Assembly: GCA_028829895.1 (NCBI GenBank)
Contig: CM054179.1
Span: 55,621,891-55,685,890, forward strand
Source of the DNA: Sinotaia quadrata
Lineage: Eukaryota > Mollusca > Gastropoda > Architaenioglossa > Viviparidae
Direction of reading: 5' to 3'
DNA length: 64,000 bases
Under the pieces are notes generated by a model. The model was not told where the DNA came from. It did no database searches and saw only the letters and a program-made list of their open reading frames with translations. Below, in pieces: positions 11,325 through 22,845 of the stretch. How positions within the stretch are numbered: the first letter of the stretch is position 1; the number at the start of each line of letters is the position of its first letter. The translations under genes and the position numbers were made by a program.

Positions 11325-11995
11325 TACTCACCGCTACTTCAACATAACATAACATTCCATCATATTCATCATTACTTACAAACACCACACCACATCATCC
11401 CATCATATTCATCATTACTTACAAACAACACACTACATCATCCCATCATATTCACCATTAATCACAAAAACCACATCCCATCATATTCACCTCCTACCTA
11501 TACTACACCACTACATACAAACACCACAAAAGTCCATTATATTCATCACTCCCTACAAACCCCAGACTACACTATTCCATCATATTCACCACTACTCACA
11601 AACACCACAACATCCTATCATAATCACCACCTATTACATTACACCATTCCTTCATAGTCACCGCTTCTTAAAAGCACCACTCCTTAATATTCCATCATAT
11701 TAAACACTCCCTACAAACTCCAACCACACCATTTCATCATACTCACCACTACTTACAGACACCACACCACATCATCCATCATATTCACTTCTACTCACAA
11801 AACCCACAATATTCCATCATAATCACCACCTACGTATACTATACCACTCAGTCATAATCACATCTTACAAATATCTCACCATCCCATCAAAGTCACCACT
11901 TCTTACAAACATCTCACCATCCCAGCATAATCACCACGTCTTACAACACCACACCATACCATCATGTTCACCACTACGCCACGCCATCCAATAAA
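11325..11995. repeat. degenerate C/A-rich tandem repeat, ~36-45-bp units
   Basis: This is a guanine-poor run of about 670 bp built from diverged units such as catcatattcaccactact, then tacaaacaccacaccacatc. Unit length varies through indels. The strand asymmetry, with almost no G on the given strand, is striking. Confidence 0.8.
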
Positions 11996-12865
11996 ATAAA
12001 ATGTCCTAACTGTTCTCATTTTTCTTCTTCGTCAGGCCAGCACAAATGGAATCTATTGTTATTTGCAGAGAGATGGCGATGTTAGTGGCTATGCAATTCA
12101 TCACTGTCAGTGGCTCTTTGAAACGTATAAAAATTGTCGCTTGAAAGGGAGTGAAGTCAATCAGAATCTACGCTGCCGTTTGTTTATTTGAACATTTACA
12201 GTTTGCGCTATTTAGTAAATTAACGAGTGCCGATTTTAACTAACAATTTCATTAAAGAGGAAAACAATAATTGTAAAAGGAGTTAAAAACGGAATATTTT
12301 TATTGCAAATGTGCATCCATTTTGATATTATCCAAAGCTGCTTATTATGGCATTTTTATTTAATTATATATTTTCATTATTTACTGATTTATATTTTAGT
12401 GACTCTTATTTTTAATAGCTGCAGCCGCGTATGACAATGTTAGCTTAGCCCTCTCTTCTTCTGTAAAGAAGAAAGAAATATATTAGCCTTTGGCACTGCA
12501 GTTTCTGAGCTCGGGACTACAATTTCAGGAGGTGATTATTTAGGCTTTCCGGGAACAGTGGAGAATCTGCGCCTAACACGCACCAGCCTCGCCATGTCTG
12601 CAGTATTAAACCACAACATTCCAATAAAAATGACTGAACCTTTCTATCAAAGTTCAATTTTAATAAATGCTTACTGATAAATTGAATAATGTCTTCATAA
12701 AGTTAAATCAAAACGTTGCTGATTGATTGATTTCTTCTTTTATCCACTTCCATTATTCGTTGATTTCGCGAACGGATGCTTGACATCTGTGAATTTATTT
12801 TAAGGAAAGGTTGAATAGAATAAGTCTGTAATTGGTAGAGAGTTTGAGGAAAGTTTTCTATACTT
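11996..12865. other. mostly unique spacer
   Basis: Somewhat richer in GC at 12,040-12,180 and 12,415-12,600. A TATA-like word lies at 12,126. No open frame of interest was seen. Confidence 0.4.
12126..12134 (+). promoter_or_regulatory. possible TATA box without an identifiable gene
   Basis: TATAAAAAT follows a GC-richer segment and precedes a GC-richer stretch with a CA-containing initiator-like word (gtcaatcag) about 30 bases downstream. No coding sequence can be assigned, so this may be chance in AT-rich DNA. Confidence 0.15.
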
Positions 12866-13152
12866 AGAGCTATCAGTCTCTAGTTTCTAGTTGTGAAGTA
12901 GAGCTATTAATCTTATAGTTTCTAGTTTTGTAGTAGAGCTATCGGTCTCTAGTTTCTAGTTTTGTGGTAGAACTATCAGTCTCTAGTTTCTAGTTGTGTA
13001 ATTGAACTATCAGTCTCTAGTTTCTAGTTTTGTGATAGAACTAGCTATCAGTCTCTAGTTTCTAGTTGTGTAACTGAACTATCAGTCTATAGTTTCTAGT
13101 TGTGTAACTGAACTATCAGTCTCTAGTTTCTAGTTGTGTAATTGCACTATCG
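12866..13152. repeat. ~34-36-bp minisatellite, about 8 copies
   Basis: Units share tatcagtctctagtttctag, then ttgtgtaattgaac or ttttgtggtagaac. Minor length variation is present, including a ctag insertion near 13,040. Confidence 0.9.
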
Positions 13153-13301
13153 TTGTTTCTACCTTTACTTTGCGTACTCTCCGCACTACTTGTCATTACA
13201 ATATTACTGATACTCATTCTGCCGTCAATACTTATCAGACAAACTTCTTCATTCCGATTATTGGCTGTAGTGGCTATATGTTCTCGTGAAACAAAGTAAA
13301 A

Positions 13302-13450
<149 letters not shown>

Positions 13451-13627
13451 AAATTGCGAATTGTAAAATTACAAAATACGTTTTAAAATTTAATTAACTG
13501 AATATAAATAATTATAAAATTAATTTATAACTTTAAAATATTAAGTGAATAGATAGCTAAACATACCATTCCTCAGCAAATCTTACCACTCAGACGTTTC
13601 TAAAAATTGGCATTGTAGATGTGTTAA

Positions 13628-13968
13628 TTGCGTTTAGTCTTTGTTTATCTCCTTATATCATTTCAATAATTGTTAAGTGTGTTTAGTCTTTGTTTATCTC
13701 TTTATATAATTTCAATAATTGTTAAGTGTGTTTAATCTTTGTTTATCTCTTTATATAATTTCAATAATTGTTAAGTGTGTTTAGTCTTTGTTTATCTCTT
13801 TATATAATTTCAATAATTGTTAAGTGTGTTTAATCTTTGTTTATCTCTTTATATAATTTCAATAATTGTTAAGTGTGTTTAATCTTTGTTTATCTCTTTA
13901 TATCATTTCAATAATTGTTAAGTGTGTTTAGTCTTTGTTTATTTCTTTATATCATTTGAATAATTGTT
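13628..13968. repeat. 49-bp minisatellite, about 7 copies
   Basis: Units share gtgtttagtctttgtttatc, then tctttatataatttcaataa, then ttgttaa. Sites varying between copies include tagtc/aatc and ataat/atcat. Confidence 0.95.
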
Positions 13969-14084
13969 GTGTTCGATCTTATTTTGCACTCCTTTTATTA
14001 ATTTTTTATTATTTTGTTTTAGATTATTGTCTACAGTATAATAAAAGAAAAGGGTTTAGTGGATTAGGAAGAGAGGTATAACAC

Positions 14085-14268
14085 AAGAATATCTTCCTTT
14101 TTCCTTTCTTTTTCTTCTCTCACTTCATTTATTTACTCGCTTTCTTCTATACCTTTCTTCATACTTAAAACACTTTTTATCCCCATTTTCTCTTACAGTT
14201 TCTGTATTTACCCAATTCCCAATCCACACAACCACCTACCTCAACCTCTATCCCCATCATTGTTTTCA

Positions 14269-14302
<34 letters not shown>

Positions 14303-14456
14303 GTTAGCTCCTACTTCTCTTAATTTCTTAGTTAATTTCTCTTCCTTTATCTCCCTTCATCACACATTTTTCTTCAAATGCTCCATCCCACCATTGTATA
14401 ACCTATACTTCCCCCCTCTTCCCCATCTATTCACCTCTTTTCCACCAAGCTACTGA
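14085..14456. other. pyrimidine-rich tract with a short (CA)n
   Basis: This strand is strongly T/C-biased over about 370 bp (words such as tttcctttctttttcttctc), with (CA)n at 14,272-14,300. No gene is seen. Confidence 0.6.
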
Positions 14457-14463
14457 TGACAAT

Positions 14464-14555
14464 TGACGTCACATATATGTTTTAGTTGGACTGACTAGAC
14501 GTCATTGTCTGGATCTTTGTTGACATGTCATCTGTATGGCGGGCTGCGTACGTCA
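14464..14555. promoter_or_regulatory. cluster of three CRE-like sites
   Basis: A full palindromic TGACGTCA at 14,464-14,471 is followed by GACGTCA at 14,498-14,504 and TACGTCA at 14,549-14,555, all within 92 bp. CREB/ATF factors bind TGACGTCA. Three near-matches this close in AT-rich DNA is notable, but no adjacent gene is identified. Confidence 0.3.
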
Positions 14556-14892
14556 TTTGATCTAGCTGCACGACTCCAAAACCGGTCTTGAGAGACTTGG
14601 AAATAATTGTGCGCATAAGTTGATGTCTTAGTACTTAGCTCACTCTCGCGATATTACTAACTCAACCTGAATAATAACAGCTTTATACAATTATGTATCA
14701 AATTGAATTTCCTTTCAATATCAAGTTCGTGTATTAATATAATAGTGTTATTAATTGGATGTGTATAAATGTAAACATCCGCATAGATCATATGAAAATA
14801 AAGGGGCACAAGCATTTACTTTAGATTCCAGTCTTCAAGACTACAGGAATAGGTTGGCGGTTGTCACGTCAAAAAAGGGAGTTAACACTGCT
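14556..14892. other. unique spacer
   Basis: Nothing recognisable was seen. Confidence 0.4.
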
Positions 14893-15195
14893 ACATTTTG
14901 TTCTCAGTAAAGAATTACATTATGCCCATTGTCATTGATATTTTGTTCTCAGTTAAGAAGTTACATTATGCCCATTGTCATTGATATTTTGTTCTCAGTT
15001 AAGAAGTTACATTATGCCCATTGTCATTGATATTTTGTTCTCAGTTAAGAAGTTACATTATGCCCATTGTCATTGATATTTTGTTCTCAGTTAAGAAGAT
15101 ACATTATGCCCATTGTCATTGATATTTTGTTTTCAGTTAAGAAGATACATTATGCCCATTGTCATTGATATTTTGTTCTCAGTTAAGAAGATATT
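14893..15195. repeat. 46-bp minisatellite, about 6-7 copies
   Basis: Units share attttgttctcagttaagaa, then gttacattatgcccattgtc, then attgat. Only one or two variable sites (gtta/gata, ttctc/ttttc) are seen. Confidence 0.95.
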
Positions 15196-15232
15196 TCATA
15201 ATTCTTGCTAATGGTCTCGTTTATACGGTTAC

Positions 15233-15818
15233 GCTACTACTGCTTTAACTCTGATAATTATGTTCCTACTACTGCTTTAACTCTGATAATTATGTTCCTA
15301 CTACTGCTTTAACTCTGATAATTATGTTCCTACTACTGCTTTAACTCTGATAATTATGTTCCTACTACTGCTTTAACTCTGATAATTATGTTCCTACTAC
15401 TGCTTTAACTCTGATAATTATGTTCCTACTACTGCTTTAACTCTGATAATTATGTTCCTACTACTGCTTTAACTCTGATAATTATGTTCCTACTACTGCT
15501 TTAACTCTGATAATTATGTTCCTACTACTGCTTTAACTCTGATAATTATGTTCCTACTACTGCTTTAACTCTGATAATTATGTTCCTACTACTGCTTTAA
15601 CTCTGATAATTATGTTCCTACTACTGCTTTAACTCTGATAATTATGTTCCTACTACTGCTTTAACTCCGATAATTATGTTCCTACTACTGCTTTAACTCT
15701 GATAATTATGTTCCTACTACTGCTTTAACTCTGATAATTATGTTCCTACTACTGCTTTAACTCTGATAATTATGTTCCTACTACTGCTTTAACTCTGATA
15801 ATTATGTTCCTACTACTG
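15233..15818. repeat. 32-bp minisatellite, about 18 near-identical copies
   Basis: The unit is gttcctactactgctttaac followed by tctgataattat. All copies look identical except one ctccga variant near 15,668, which implies recent expansion or homogenisation. It adjoins two further arrays that reuse part of the unit. Confidence 0.97.
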
Positions 15819-16165
15819 TCACTTTTACAATTATGTTTCTATACTATCGCATTGATAATTATGTTCCTACTACTGTCTCTTGCATAATTATGTTTCTATA
15901 CTATCGCATTGATAATTATGTTCCTACTACTGTCACTTGCATAATTATGTTTCTATACTATCACATTGATAATTATGTTCCTACTACTGTCACTTGCATA
16001 ATTATGTTTCTATACTATCACATTGATAATTATGTTCCTACTACTGTCACTTGCATAATTATGTTTCTATACTATCACATTGATAATTATGTTCCTACTA
16101 CTGTCACTTGCATAATTATGTTTCTATACTATCACATTGATTATTATGTTCCAACTACTGTCACT
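15819..16165. repeat. 57-bp minisatellite, about 6 copies, derived from the preceding array
   Basis: Units combine gataattatgttcctactac, which is shared with the 32-bp array, and a new segment tgtcacttgcataattatgt followed by ttctatactatcacatt. The multiple-of-three period yields a 148-codon repetitive frame without known similarity. Confidence 0.93.
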
Positions 16166-16280
16166 TGCATATTGCTGATGAAATGCTATTGCATATTTCT
16201 GATGAAATGCTATTGTATATTGCTGATGAAATGCTATTGCATATTTCTGATGAAATGCTATTATACTTTACTGATGTAAT
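16166..16280. repeat. 24-bp minisatellite, about 5 copies
   Basis: Units are gcatatttctgatgaaatgc followed by tatt, with tgct/ttct alternation. It follows directly on the 57-bp array, the last unit of which already contains the start of this unit. Confidence 0.9.
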
Positions 16281-16311
16281 GCTCTTAAACATAAATTATA
16301 TAAGATGCACA

Positions 16312-16780
16312 AAACCGGTATTTTCTGTTTGACAACTCCCCAAACGCGCAAATCTCGTGATTTTCTTTAAATGCGTTGACTTCTTTTTCTGCGGAACTGA
16401 AGGAATCTTTGGACGTCGATTGCCATTTTCGATTGTGTTTCAGACTATTTAATGTTTTATTGTTTTTTCCAAAAGCTTTTCTGATAATGCAAACTGCGTT
16501 TCAATTCGATGGCTGTATCCTTATTAAATTTTTTCCCCTTGTTTAAGTTCCTTAAATTTACTTCTAGCTGCACTGTACATAAACTCTATCTTGAAGACTT
16601 TTTTATTTTTTAGATGATTCTTAGAATCCTTACGGAATTTCCTTTCGCTTGTAGGCATTCTTGATCAAACCATTGTGCTTTTCTATTAACGGCATTGTCT
16701 GTATTTCTAACAGATGTTTTGTTATTGTCTTTGTAATGTGCAAATATCGGTTTTCTATGCTGCATCAGGATGATGCGCAG
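16312..16780 (-). pseudogene. LINE ORF2 fragment (linker between endonuclease and reverse transcriptase)
   Basis: The reverse strand, read from about 16,740 downwards, contains AQWFDQECLQAK. This resembles the W-[FW]-D-x-EC-x2-A[RK] motif that non-LTR retrotransposons carry between the endonuclease and reverse transcriptase. Charged sequence with several stops follows towards 16,312. The leftmost ~130 bp recurs at 17,012-17,140 in the same orientation. No intact frame remains. Confidence 0.5.
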
Positions 16781-16781
16781 T

Positions 16782-16838
16782 CTCACACACGCACACATAC
16801 ACACACACACGCACGTACGCACGCACGCGCGCGCCCAC
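16782..16838. repeat. (CA)n grading into (CGCA)n and (CG)n
   Basis: Alternating purine-pyrimidine tract cacacacgcacacatacaca, then gcacgtacgcacgcacgcgc. It has Z-DNA-forming potential. Confidence 0.85.
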
Positions 16839-17011
16839 ACAGCCCTTGCTTTTCAAGAAAATTCGCTGACTTAAGGTGTAGGTTCTTTTTTTAAACCATT
16901 ATCAAACCATTTTATATTAAAGCTTGAAGCCGATTAAAAGTAAACTACTAAATAAACCCCAAACTTTATATTATCTGTACCTATTGAAAAATTGAAAGAA
17001 TCCAGCTAATC

Positions 17012-17160
17012 TGGCCGTTTTTTTGTTGTTTGACAGCTCCAAAACGCGAGAATCTCGTGATTATTTTTTATTTCGTCGTCTTCTTTTCCACGGAATTGAA
17101 GGAATCTTTCGACCTCGATTGCCGTTCTCGGTTGTGGTATGTTCCGGTGGAGTCCTCCTC
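17012..17160 (-). repeat. second copy of the LINE linker segment seen at 16,312-16,440
   Basis: Shared words include tttgacagctccaaaacgcg, aatctcgtgatt, ggaattgaaggaatctttcg and cctcgattgcc. The two copies lie about 700 bp apart in the same direction and are moderately diverged. Confidence 0.7.
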
Positions 17161-17244
17161 TCACTTGCTTCCGAGGAGAGTAGATGTCACGGTGTTGCTT
17201 AGCTTAGTGTCTTGAATGCATCGCTGGTCTTAGACCTTGGCGAC

Positions 17245-17344
<100 letters not shown>

Positions 17345-17379
17345 TTTAAAAACAAATTTCCTTTGCCCTATTTGTTATA

Positions 17380-18290
17380 GGAGGTGTATTGTATTTGCTT
17401 GGTTGAGGAATGTGATTTGTGCTGAGTTTGTGATTGTGTTCTTGTGGGAAAAGTAATATGTGGGTTGTGGATGGGAGTTGTATAAGTGATGTTACCTTCT
17501 GAAATGTGTTTTTTTCATCAGTGTGTAGGTTACATTGTAGGAGGAAATGTTGAATAGTGTTGTCTAAGTGGTTGCATGATTTTAGTTCATGATTTAATTT
17601 GTGTGTGTATCTCGTGGAGTTAAGTCTAAGTCTGGATGTTCCTCTTTTGTGTGATATGTTGGAATGGTTTGGGGATGGGGATGGGTAGTTTTATATGTGT
17701 TTCTAATTTGTATCTAATTCACTTCTGTATATTGGGGTGCAGATTAGTTCTTAATTTGTATCTAATTTAGTTCTGTATATCGGGGTGCAGATTTGTTTTT
17801 AATTTGTATCTAATTCAGTTTTGTGTACTGGGGTGCAGATTTGTTTTCCGTGTATAGAGCCATATTCCCCTCCCCCCCCACACACACTTTGTGCTGCTTA
17901 ATTTCCTGTGAAGTTAGTGTGAATTTAGGATTGTAGTTTGGGTTCCTTTGTTTCTTACTTTATTTACGTGGTAGTTGATTTGGTTTGTTATTTGTGGCCG
18001 TGTCTGATGGAATCGGTTTGCTAGGTTCTGTAAGAATGAGTGAGTATTGTGGATGTGAGTTTGGTTTCTCTGACTAATTCTAGTGCTTTATCTATGGCTA
18101 TTAATTCTGTAGTTAGTATTGAATGCATTGAATTAAGTTTGAAAGTGTGAGTATTGAAGGTGTGTGAGTTGCTTATCGAGTCCTAAGGGATTTTTAGAGC
18201 TATCTGTGAATATGTGATAGTAAATGGCATAGTTGAGGTTTGTGTTCTAATGTCTTTTACTTAGTGAGGAGAGAATTGTTTTTTTTCGAA
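17380..18290 (-). pseudogene. LINE C-terminal remnant: RNase H domain and Cys/His tail
   Basis: Reading the reverse strand from about 18,260 downwards gives IFTDSSKNPLG, then TTELIAIDKALELVRE, then TILTHS. These correspond to the TDGSK, AE and TDS catalytic blocks of the RNase H domain found at the end of some non-LTR retrotransposon ORF2 proteins. The third block has His where Asp is expected. Further on, around 17,540-17,640, it reads SHKRGTSRLRLN and then IQHFLLQCNLH, matching the RLRxxH and EHxLLxCP tail of these proteins. Several frameshifts and stops are present. It ends near the 32-bp array that starts at about 18,370. Confidence 0.65.
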
Positions 18291-18369
18291 GAGGACGTTT
18301 TCAGCAAAGTTAGGGTTTGTGGGTTTTGGGGGGTTGGGTGAAATTGACCATTAGGTTAGTATTTTCTTG

Positions 18370-18863
18370 AACGGTTCTTCTGTTTTAAGAGAGTTAAATT
18401 TGTGAGTATTTCTGTTTTAAGAGAGTTAAATTTGTGAGTATTTCTGTTCTAAGAGAGTTAAATTTGTGAGTATTTCTGTGTTAAGAGAGTTAAATTTGTG
18501 AGTATTTCTGTTTTAAGAGAGTTAAATTTGTGAGTATTTCTGTTCTAAGAGAGTTAAATTTGTGAGTATTTCTGTTCTAAGAGAGTTAAATTTGTGAGTA
18601 TTTCTGTTCTAAGAGAGTTAAATTTGTGAGTATTTCTGTTCTAAGAGAGTTAAATTTGTGAGTATTTCTGTTCTAAGAGAGTTAAATTTGTGAGTATTTC
18701 TGTTCTAAGAGAGTTAAATTTGTGAGTATTTCTGTTCTAAGAGAGTTAAATTTGTGAGTATTTCTGTTCTAAGAGAGTTAAATTTGTGAGTATTTCTGTT
18801 CTAAGAGAGTTAAATTTGTGAGTATTTCTGTTCTAAGAGAGTTAAATTTGTGAGTATTTCTGG
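18370..18863. repeat. 32-bp minisatellite, about 15 copies
   Basis: The unit is gagtatttctgttctaagag followed by agttaaatttgt. The left copies vary (ttttaag, tgttaag) and the right ten are identical, indicating directional homogenisation. It expanded at the edge of the LINE remnant. Confidence 0.97.
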
Positions 18864-19030
18864 GACAGAAGAGGTTCACAATGAAACTAGTTAGAAAAGA
18901 AGTAAACCAAATGGGCTGACGAGAGATTTCTACCATACCAATTAACAAAAATATCGTGATCTTTGAGAAATTCTAACTATAGAGCTTTGACCTCACGCAC
19001 GTGACGTGAAATGAGAAGAAGTGCAAAGCT
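18864..19030. other. unique spacer with CACGTG/CACGTGACG motifs
   Basis: The word acgcacgtgacgtgaaatg around 18,993-19,012 contains an E-box (CACGTG) overlapping a CRE-like half site. No gene is assignable. Confidence 0.3.
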
Positions 19031-19147
19031 GAGTGAAACCTTGCTTCATTGTTTATGTCATTACTGTAGAGTGAAACCTTGCTTCATTGTTTATGTCATT
19101 ACTGTAGAGTAAAACCTTGCTTCATTGTTTATGTCATTACTGTAGAG
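19031..19147. repeat. 38-bp minisatellite, 3 copies
   Basis: Three units gagtgaaaccttgcttcatt followed by gtttatgtcattactgta, nearly identical. Confidence 0.95.
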
Positions 19148-19249
19148 TGGCTTTCATCTGTCAGTATCATACACATTCTAGTTCAAAATCGAAAATGTCA
19201 CAAATATCATTTCTACGAGTATTTTCTCTAGTTCTAGCAATGAGGTCTC

Positions 19250-19352
19250 CACAAACATTACGGTTATTGTGAAGAACCGGTCACACTCCCATTACGATTA
19301 CTGCGATGGACCAGTCACACTCTGATTCGGTTACTGTGATAGCCCCCGTCCC
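19250..19352. repeat. degenerate ~45-bp tandem repeat, 2-3 copies
   Basis: Repeated pattern: cattacg or gattcgg, then ttattgtga or ttactgcga, then agaaccggtcacac or tggaccagtcacac. Confidence 0.55.
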
Positions 19353-19619
19353 ACATTCTGTCTCCTTGGTGATCTGGAAATGCACACCCAGTGAGTTTCC
19401 TAATCGTACTTTTGTCTTTGTCCGTTAATGTTCAACTGATCGTGTCACCGATACTTCTCGTCTTTCGGTCAGTTTGTCGACTCTCTCTCACTCGAGTGAT
19501 GAATTTCTTGGATAAAAATGTCTATATATTTCTGGCACTTTTTCAACCTAGGCCAAGGAACTGTGTGAGGTGTAGTCTTTATATATATATATAAACCGTA
19601 TACCTGCCTATTGGAGAGT
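19353..19619. other. unique spacer with a short (TA)n
   Basis: tatatatatatataaa at about 19,578-19,593. No exon was recognised. Confidence 0.4.
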
Positions 19620-20112
19620 GAGAGAAAGGGGTGGAAAGAGTTACGAAGGGACAGAGAAGGGAAAAGAGGAAGAGAGATAAAACGAGAGAGGAACGACAAA
19701 CGCCGATAGAGCGAGAAAAGGAGATTGAAGGAAAAGAAATAGAGAGAGGGATGGAGGAAGAAGGAAGCACAAAGAGAGAAAGAAATAGAGAAAATAGACA
19801 AGTAGAAAAAGTGAGAAAGAGACATATAGAAAGAGATCAGAGACAGATAAATAGAGAAAATGGAGTAGACAGAGAAAAATTAAGACATAGAGATTGGAAA
19901 CAAAGGCATAAAGTGGGAGAACCACACATGTCAAGATACAAAAAGCAGAGACAAGAAAAAAGAAAGAGATTAAATGAAGTATGGGTGGTGCTAGGTGGTG
20001 GTGCTGGTGGTGGTGGTGAGAAGGAGGCAGAGAAAGAACGAGACAAAACAAAAGAGAATAACATGCTAAAAGATGAAAACAGAATTGATAGAAAGAGTCA
20101 GAGGCAAAAATC
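19620..20112. repeat. purine-rich low-complexity tract
   Basis: Nearly 500 bp with strong A/G bias (words agagaaagaaatagagaaaa, gagaaagagacatatagaaa) and an internal ggtggtggtg run at 19,985-20,020. It carries a 213-codon forward frame rich in Arg, Lys and Glu that runs past the tract into ordinary sequence. Mirror-image frames on the other strand are Ser/Leu/Phe-rich. I read this as degraded GA-rich simple repeat, not a gene. Confidence 0.75.
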
Positions 20113-20574
20113 CCACTTTAAATTGTTTTTCTTGTGTACCTTGAAAATTTGCACATTGCTATATTTTCCTTTTCCTTCGACTTTTCTTGCTGAAATTTTG
20201 GCTGAGACATTTCTACTGTCAAAGTCTTTCTTGTTTGTAGCGACATTTTCACTGAGATCAAAGTCAGTTTGACATTGTCTTTTTCTTACTCGTATTGAAA
20301 ACAAAGCTTCTTTGATAATTTAAGAATAAATTAAGTAGGTTTTATTTTTCATTCGGATATTTTCTGTGCTTTCTTTGACATTTTCGCAAAAGGAAATGTG
20401 GTTTCGTTGATTATATTATTTTTATTTTACATAAATAACCTAAGGACTCATATTTGTTTGAGGATTTTGTTTTGGGGTTGTTTATTTTGAAAAAATAGAA
20501 ATGAAAGATCCTCTCTGACCATTTGTCAAATCATTGATGCCATCTTTTGATGTGCTTTGCGTGAGGTATTGTAA
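20113..20574. other. unique AT-rich spacer
   Basis: Words such as gacattttcgc and cttttcttgctgaaattttg recur weakly around 20,150-20,400, but no clear array is present. Confidence 0.4.
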
Positions 20575-20852
20575 TATGGTCTGCTAATCAGTCGTTGTTG
20601 TAATGCTAGCTTACCTCAAACAAACTAATCAGTCGTTGTTGAAATGCTAACTTCCTACCTCAAAACTTATTAGTCGTTGTTGCAATGCTACCGTCACCCC
20701 CCACTCCAAACTTATCTCCCCCCTCTCCAAATTTACCTGTCGTTATTTCCATGCTAACTTTGCCCATCCAAATCTATCTGTCGTTGTTGCAATGCTAACT
20801 TCCCCCTTCAAACTGTCGTTGTAGTGCTAACTTCCAGCCTTTAAACATACCG
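20575..20852. repeat. degenerate ~42-60-bp tandem repeat, 6 copies
   Basis: Six diverged units each contain tcagtcgttgttgtaatgct followed by aacttc and a C-rich segment of variable length. Confidence 0.75.
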
Positions 20853-20993
20853 GTTTGTGGTCAGACCTATCGTTATGTCGTTTATACGTCACTTGTTCGT
20901 TAACGGTTTTGTTATGTACAGTATTATACCTAGCTGTGAGATCAGTACGTTTTCCATATATCTCCTCGTATCTGTCAGCTTCTTTTAACCAAT

Positions 20994-21545
20994 CCGTCTT
21001 TTAAACTATATTTAGCGAGCCCCATCCACCCACTATCTCTCCAAAATATGGTTTTCAACATGTGTAAGACGGTCATTAAATTTAACAATAAATGTATTAT
21101 ATCAACAATCAAGTATACAACACATGAATATAATCAAAGAAACATTGATAACACTTCAAAACAATGTTTGATTAATGCAGGGCAATCATTTAGTTTATCC
21201 TAGCATACATTACCGTATAATCAAGTTCAAGGATATTATTCATCACAGAAATGTGAGTGAAGTTTTAAAGAAATAATTAAAATCAATGTACATAACCTTT
21301 TCAATGAATGCAGCAGTCACTAGCACGTGTTCACAATCACATGGTTTGCAACAAGTCATTGTCTTTCTTATTTAGATGACGGCGATGATGGTTCCCATTC
21401 TAGGCACATTACACAACAGTCCCAGAATTTTAAATGCACTCACAAAGCATGCCGTGGAGAATCGTCCAGAATATTGCATGCACTATCAAAAGCACACCAT
21501 GTGGAGTGTTTTAGAATCTTCATGTACTGTGAAGATATATTAAAA
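20994..21545 (-). mobile_element. gypsy-type LTR fragment (copy A, subtype I)
   Basis: Shares, in order, tttagcgagccccatccacc, aataaattt-like words, gtttgcaacaagtcattgtc and catgtggagtgttttagaat with the LTRs at 44,830-46,493 and 25,878-26,606. The LTR edge (tgtgacgctaacgccacc in other copies, given-strand reading) is missing on the left, and the right side stops inside the LTR. It is a truncated relic, oriented like the 44.8 kb copy. Confidence 0.7.
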
Positions 21546-22229
21546 CAAATTATGTACTTTTTTTATAACCTTTTTCATATTATTAACTGTTTCTTTTATA
21601 TACGGGATTTTCCACAACCTGACGTATCCATTGAGAAACTTCCATTGAGGATTAAAGCTTAAAGGCTGTGGAAGGACTTATTTATGCATTTAGGGAAAAT
21701 AGGTTAGATCACGGATGAAGGTCACACAAAAAACCGGATACTAACTACCGATATATAGTCATTTGCATACCCAGCAATGACGTAGCATTAAGATGTTAGT
21801 TGACCTTCATTTCATTGATAAAACTACTTGGACAACCTCTTCTTGTCCGCATGTATACATGAGTTTAACACTCCACTACTATGTTTCATCTTTCACCACA
21901 TGTGTATACCTGGACAACCTCCTCTCGCTACTGAAGACGAGTTTAAGAGCTCTCAAAATGCTTGTCTAGCCGTAATGTAGTTTAGAAATAACAGTTTTAA
22001 TTGACTAAATGTTCCACATTTGAGAAGAGCATTAATCAAATTCACAACTAAAATGAACAACCTCATGATCCATTATAAAAAGCCAAAGACATCACCCATA
22101 TGGAAACGTGCTTTGGCTCCATCTTTCAATCTAATTTGAGAAAATACATATTTAAACTTCAAATTAATGATAATTATATATTTTGTAAATATAAAAATAA
22201 AATCATGAAATTAATGCAACGTAAAATAA
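21546..22229. other. unique spacer with a weak ~75-bp duplication
   Basis: Near 21,826-21,960 the words cttggacaacctcttctngt and tgtatacatgagttta or tgtatacctgg recur once. Nothing else is recognisable. Confidence 0.4.
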
Positions 22230-22845
22230 TGTTCTTCTTAAGATAATCTTACATGTTGGAACAGAGGATATAGGCTGACCTATGTTATTGCTTAGAAAAG
22301 TAGATTATAAGCTGCTATATTCATGTTGTGAACATAGGATGATACATATTCTGTTGAGATAGAGGATATAAGCTGACATACATTCCTGTTGAGTGGACTT
22401 AGTTTGCATATATTCATGTTGGGACAGTGGACTTAGCTGGCATATATTCATGTTGGGACAGTGGACTTAGCTGGCATATATTCGTGTTGGGAACGGTGGA
22501 ATTAATTTACATATATTTGTGTTTTAAACTTTGAACTTAGCTTGCATATATTTGTTTTGAGATCATTGGACTTGGCGTATGTATCTTTGTGTTCAGAACA
22601 GTGGACCGAGCTTACGTATATTTGTGTTGAGAGCAATGAACTTAGCTTACGTATATTTGTGTTGAGAACAATTAAATTAGCTTATGTATATTTGTGTTGA
22701 GAGCAATGAAATTAGCTTACATATATTTGTGTTCAGAACAGTGGACTTAATTTACTTATGTTTGTGTTGAGAGCAATGAACTTAGGTTACGTATATTTGT
22801 GTTCAGAACAGTGGACTTAGCTTATGTATATTTGTGTTGAGAAAT
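22230..22845. repeat. degenerate ~37-bp minisatellite, about 14 copies
   Basis: Units share gtgttgagaacaatgaactt followed by agcttacgtatattt. Copies at the left end are strongly diverged (gctgacatacattcc), those on the right better preserved. Confidence 0.85.

Noticed and set aside
12126..12134. Promoter for a downstream gene
   Set aside because: No coding sequence follows. TATA-like words are common in DNA this AT-rich. Listed only at low confidence.
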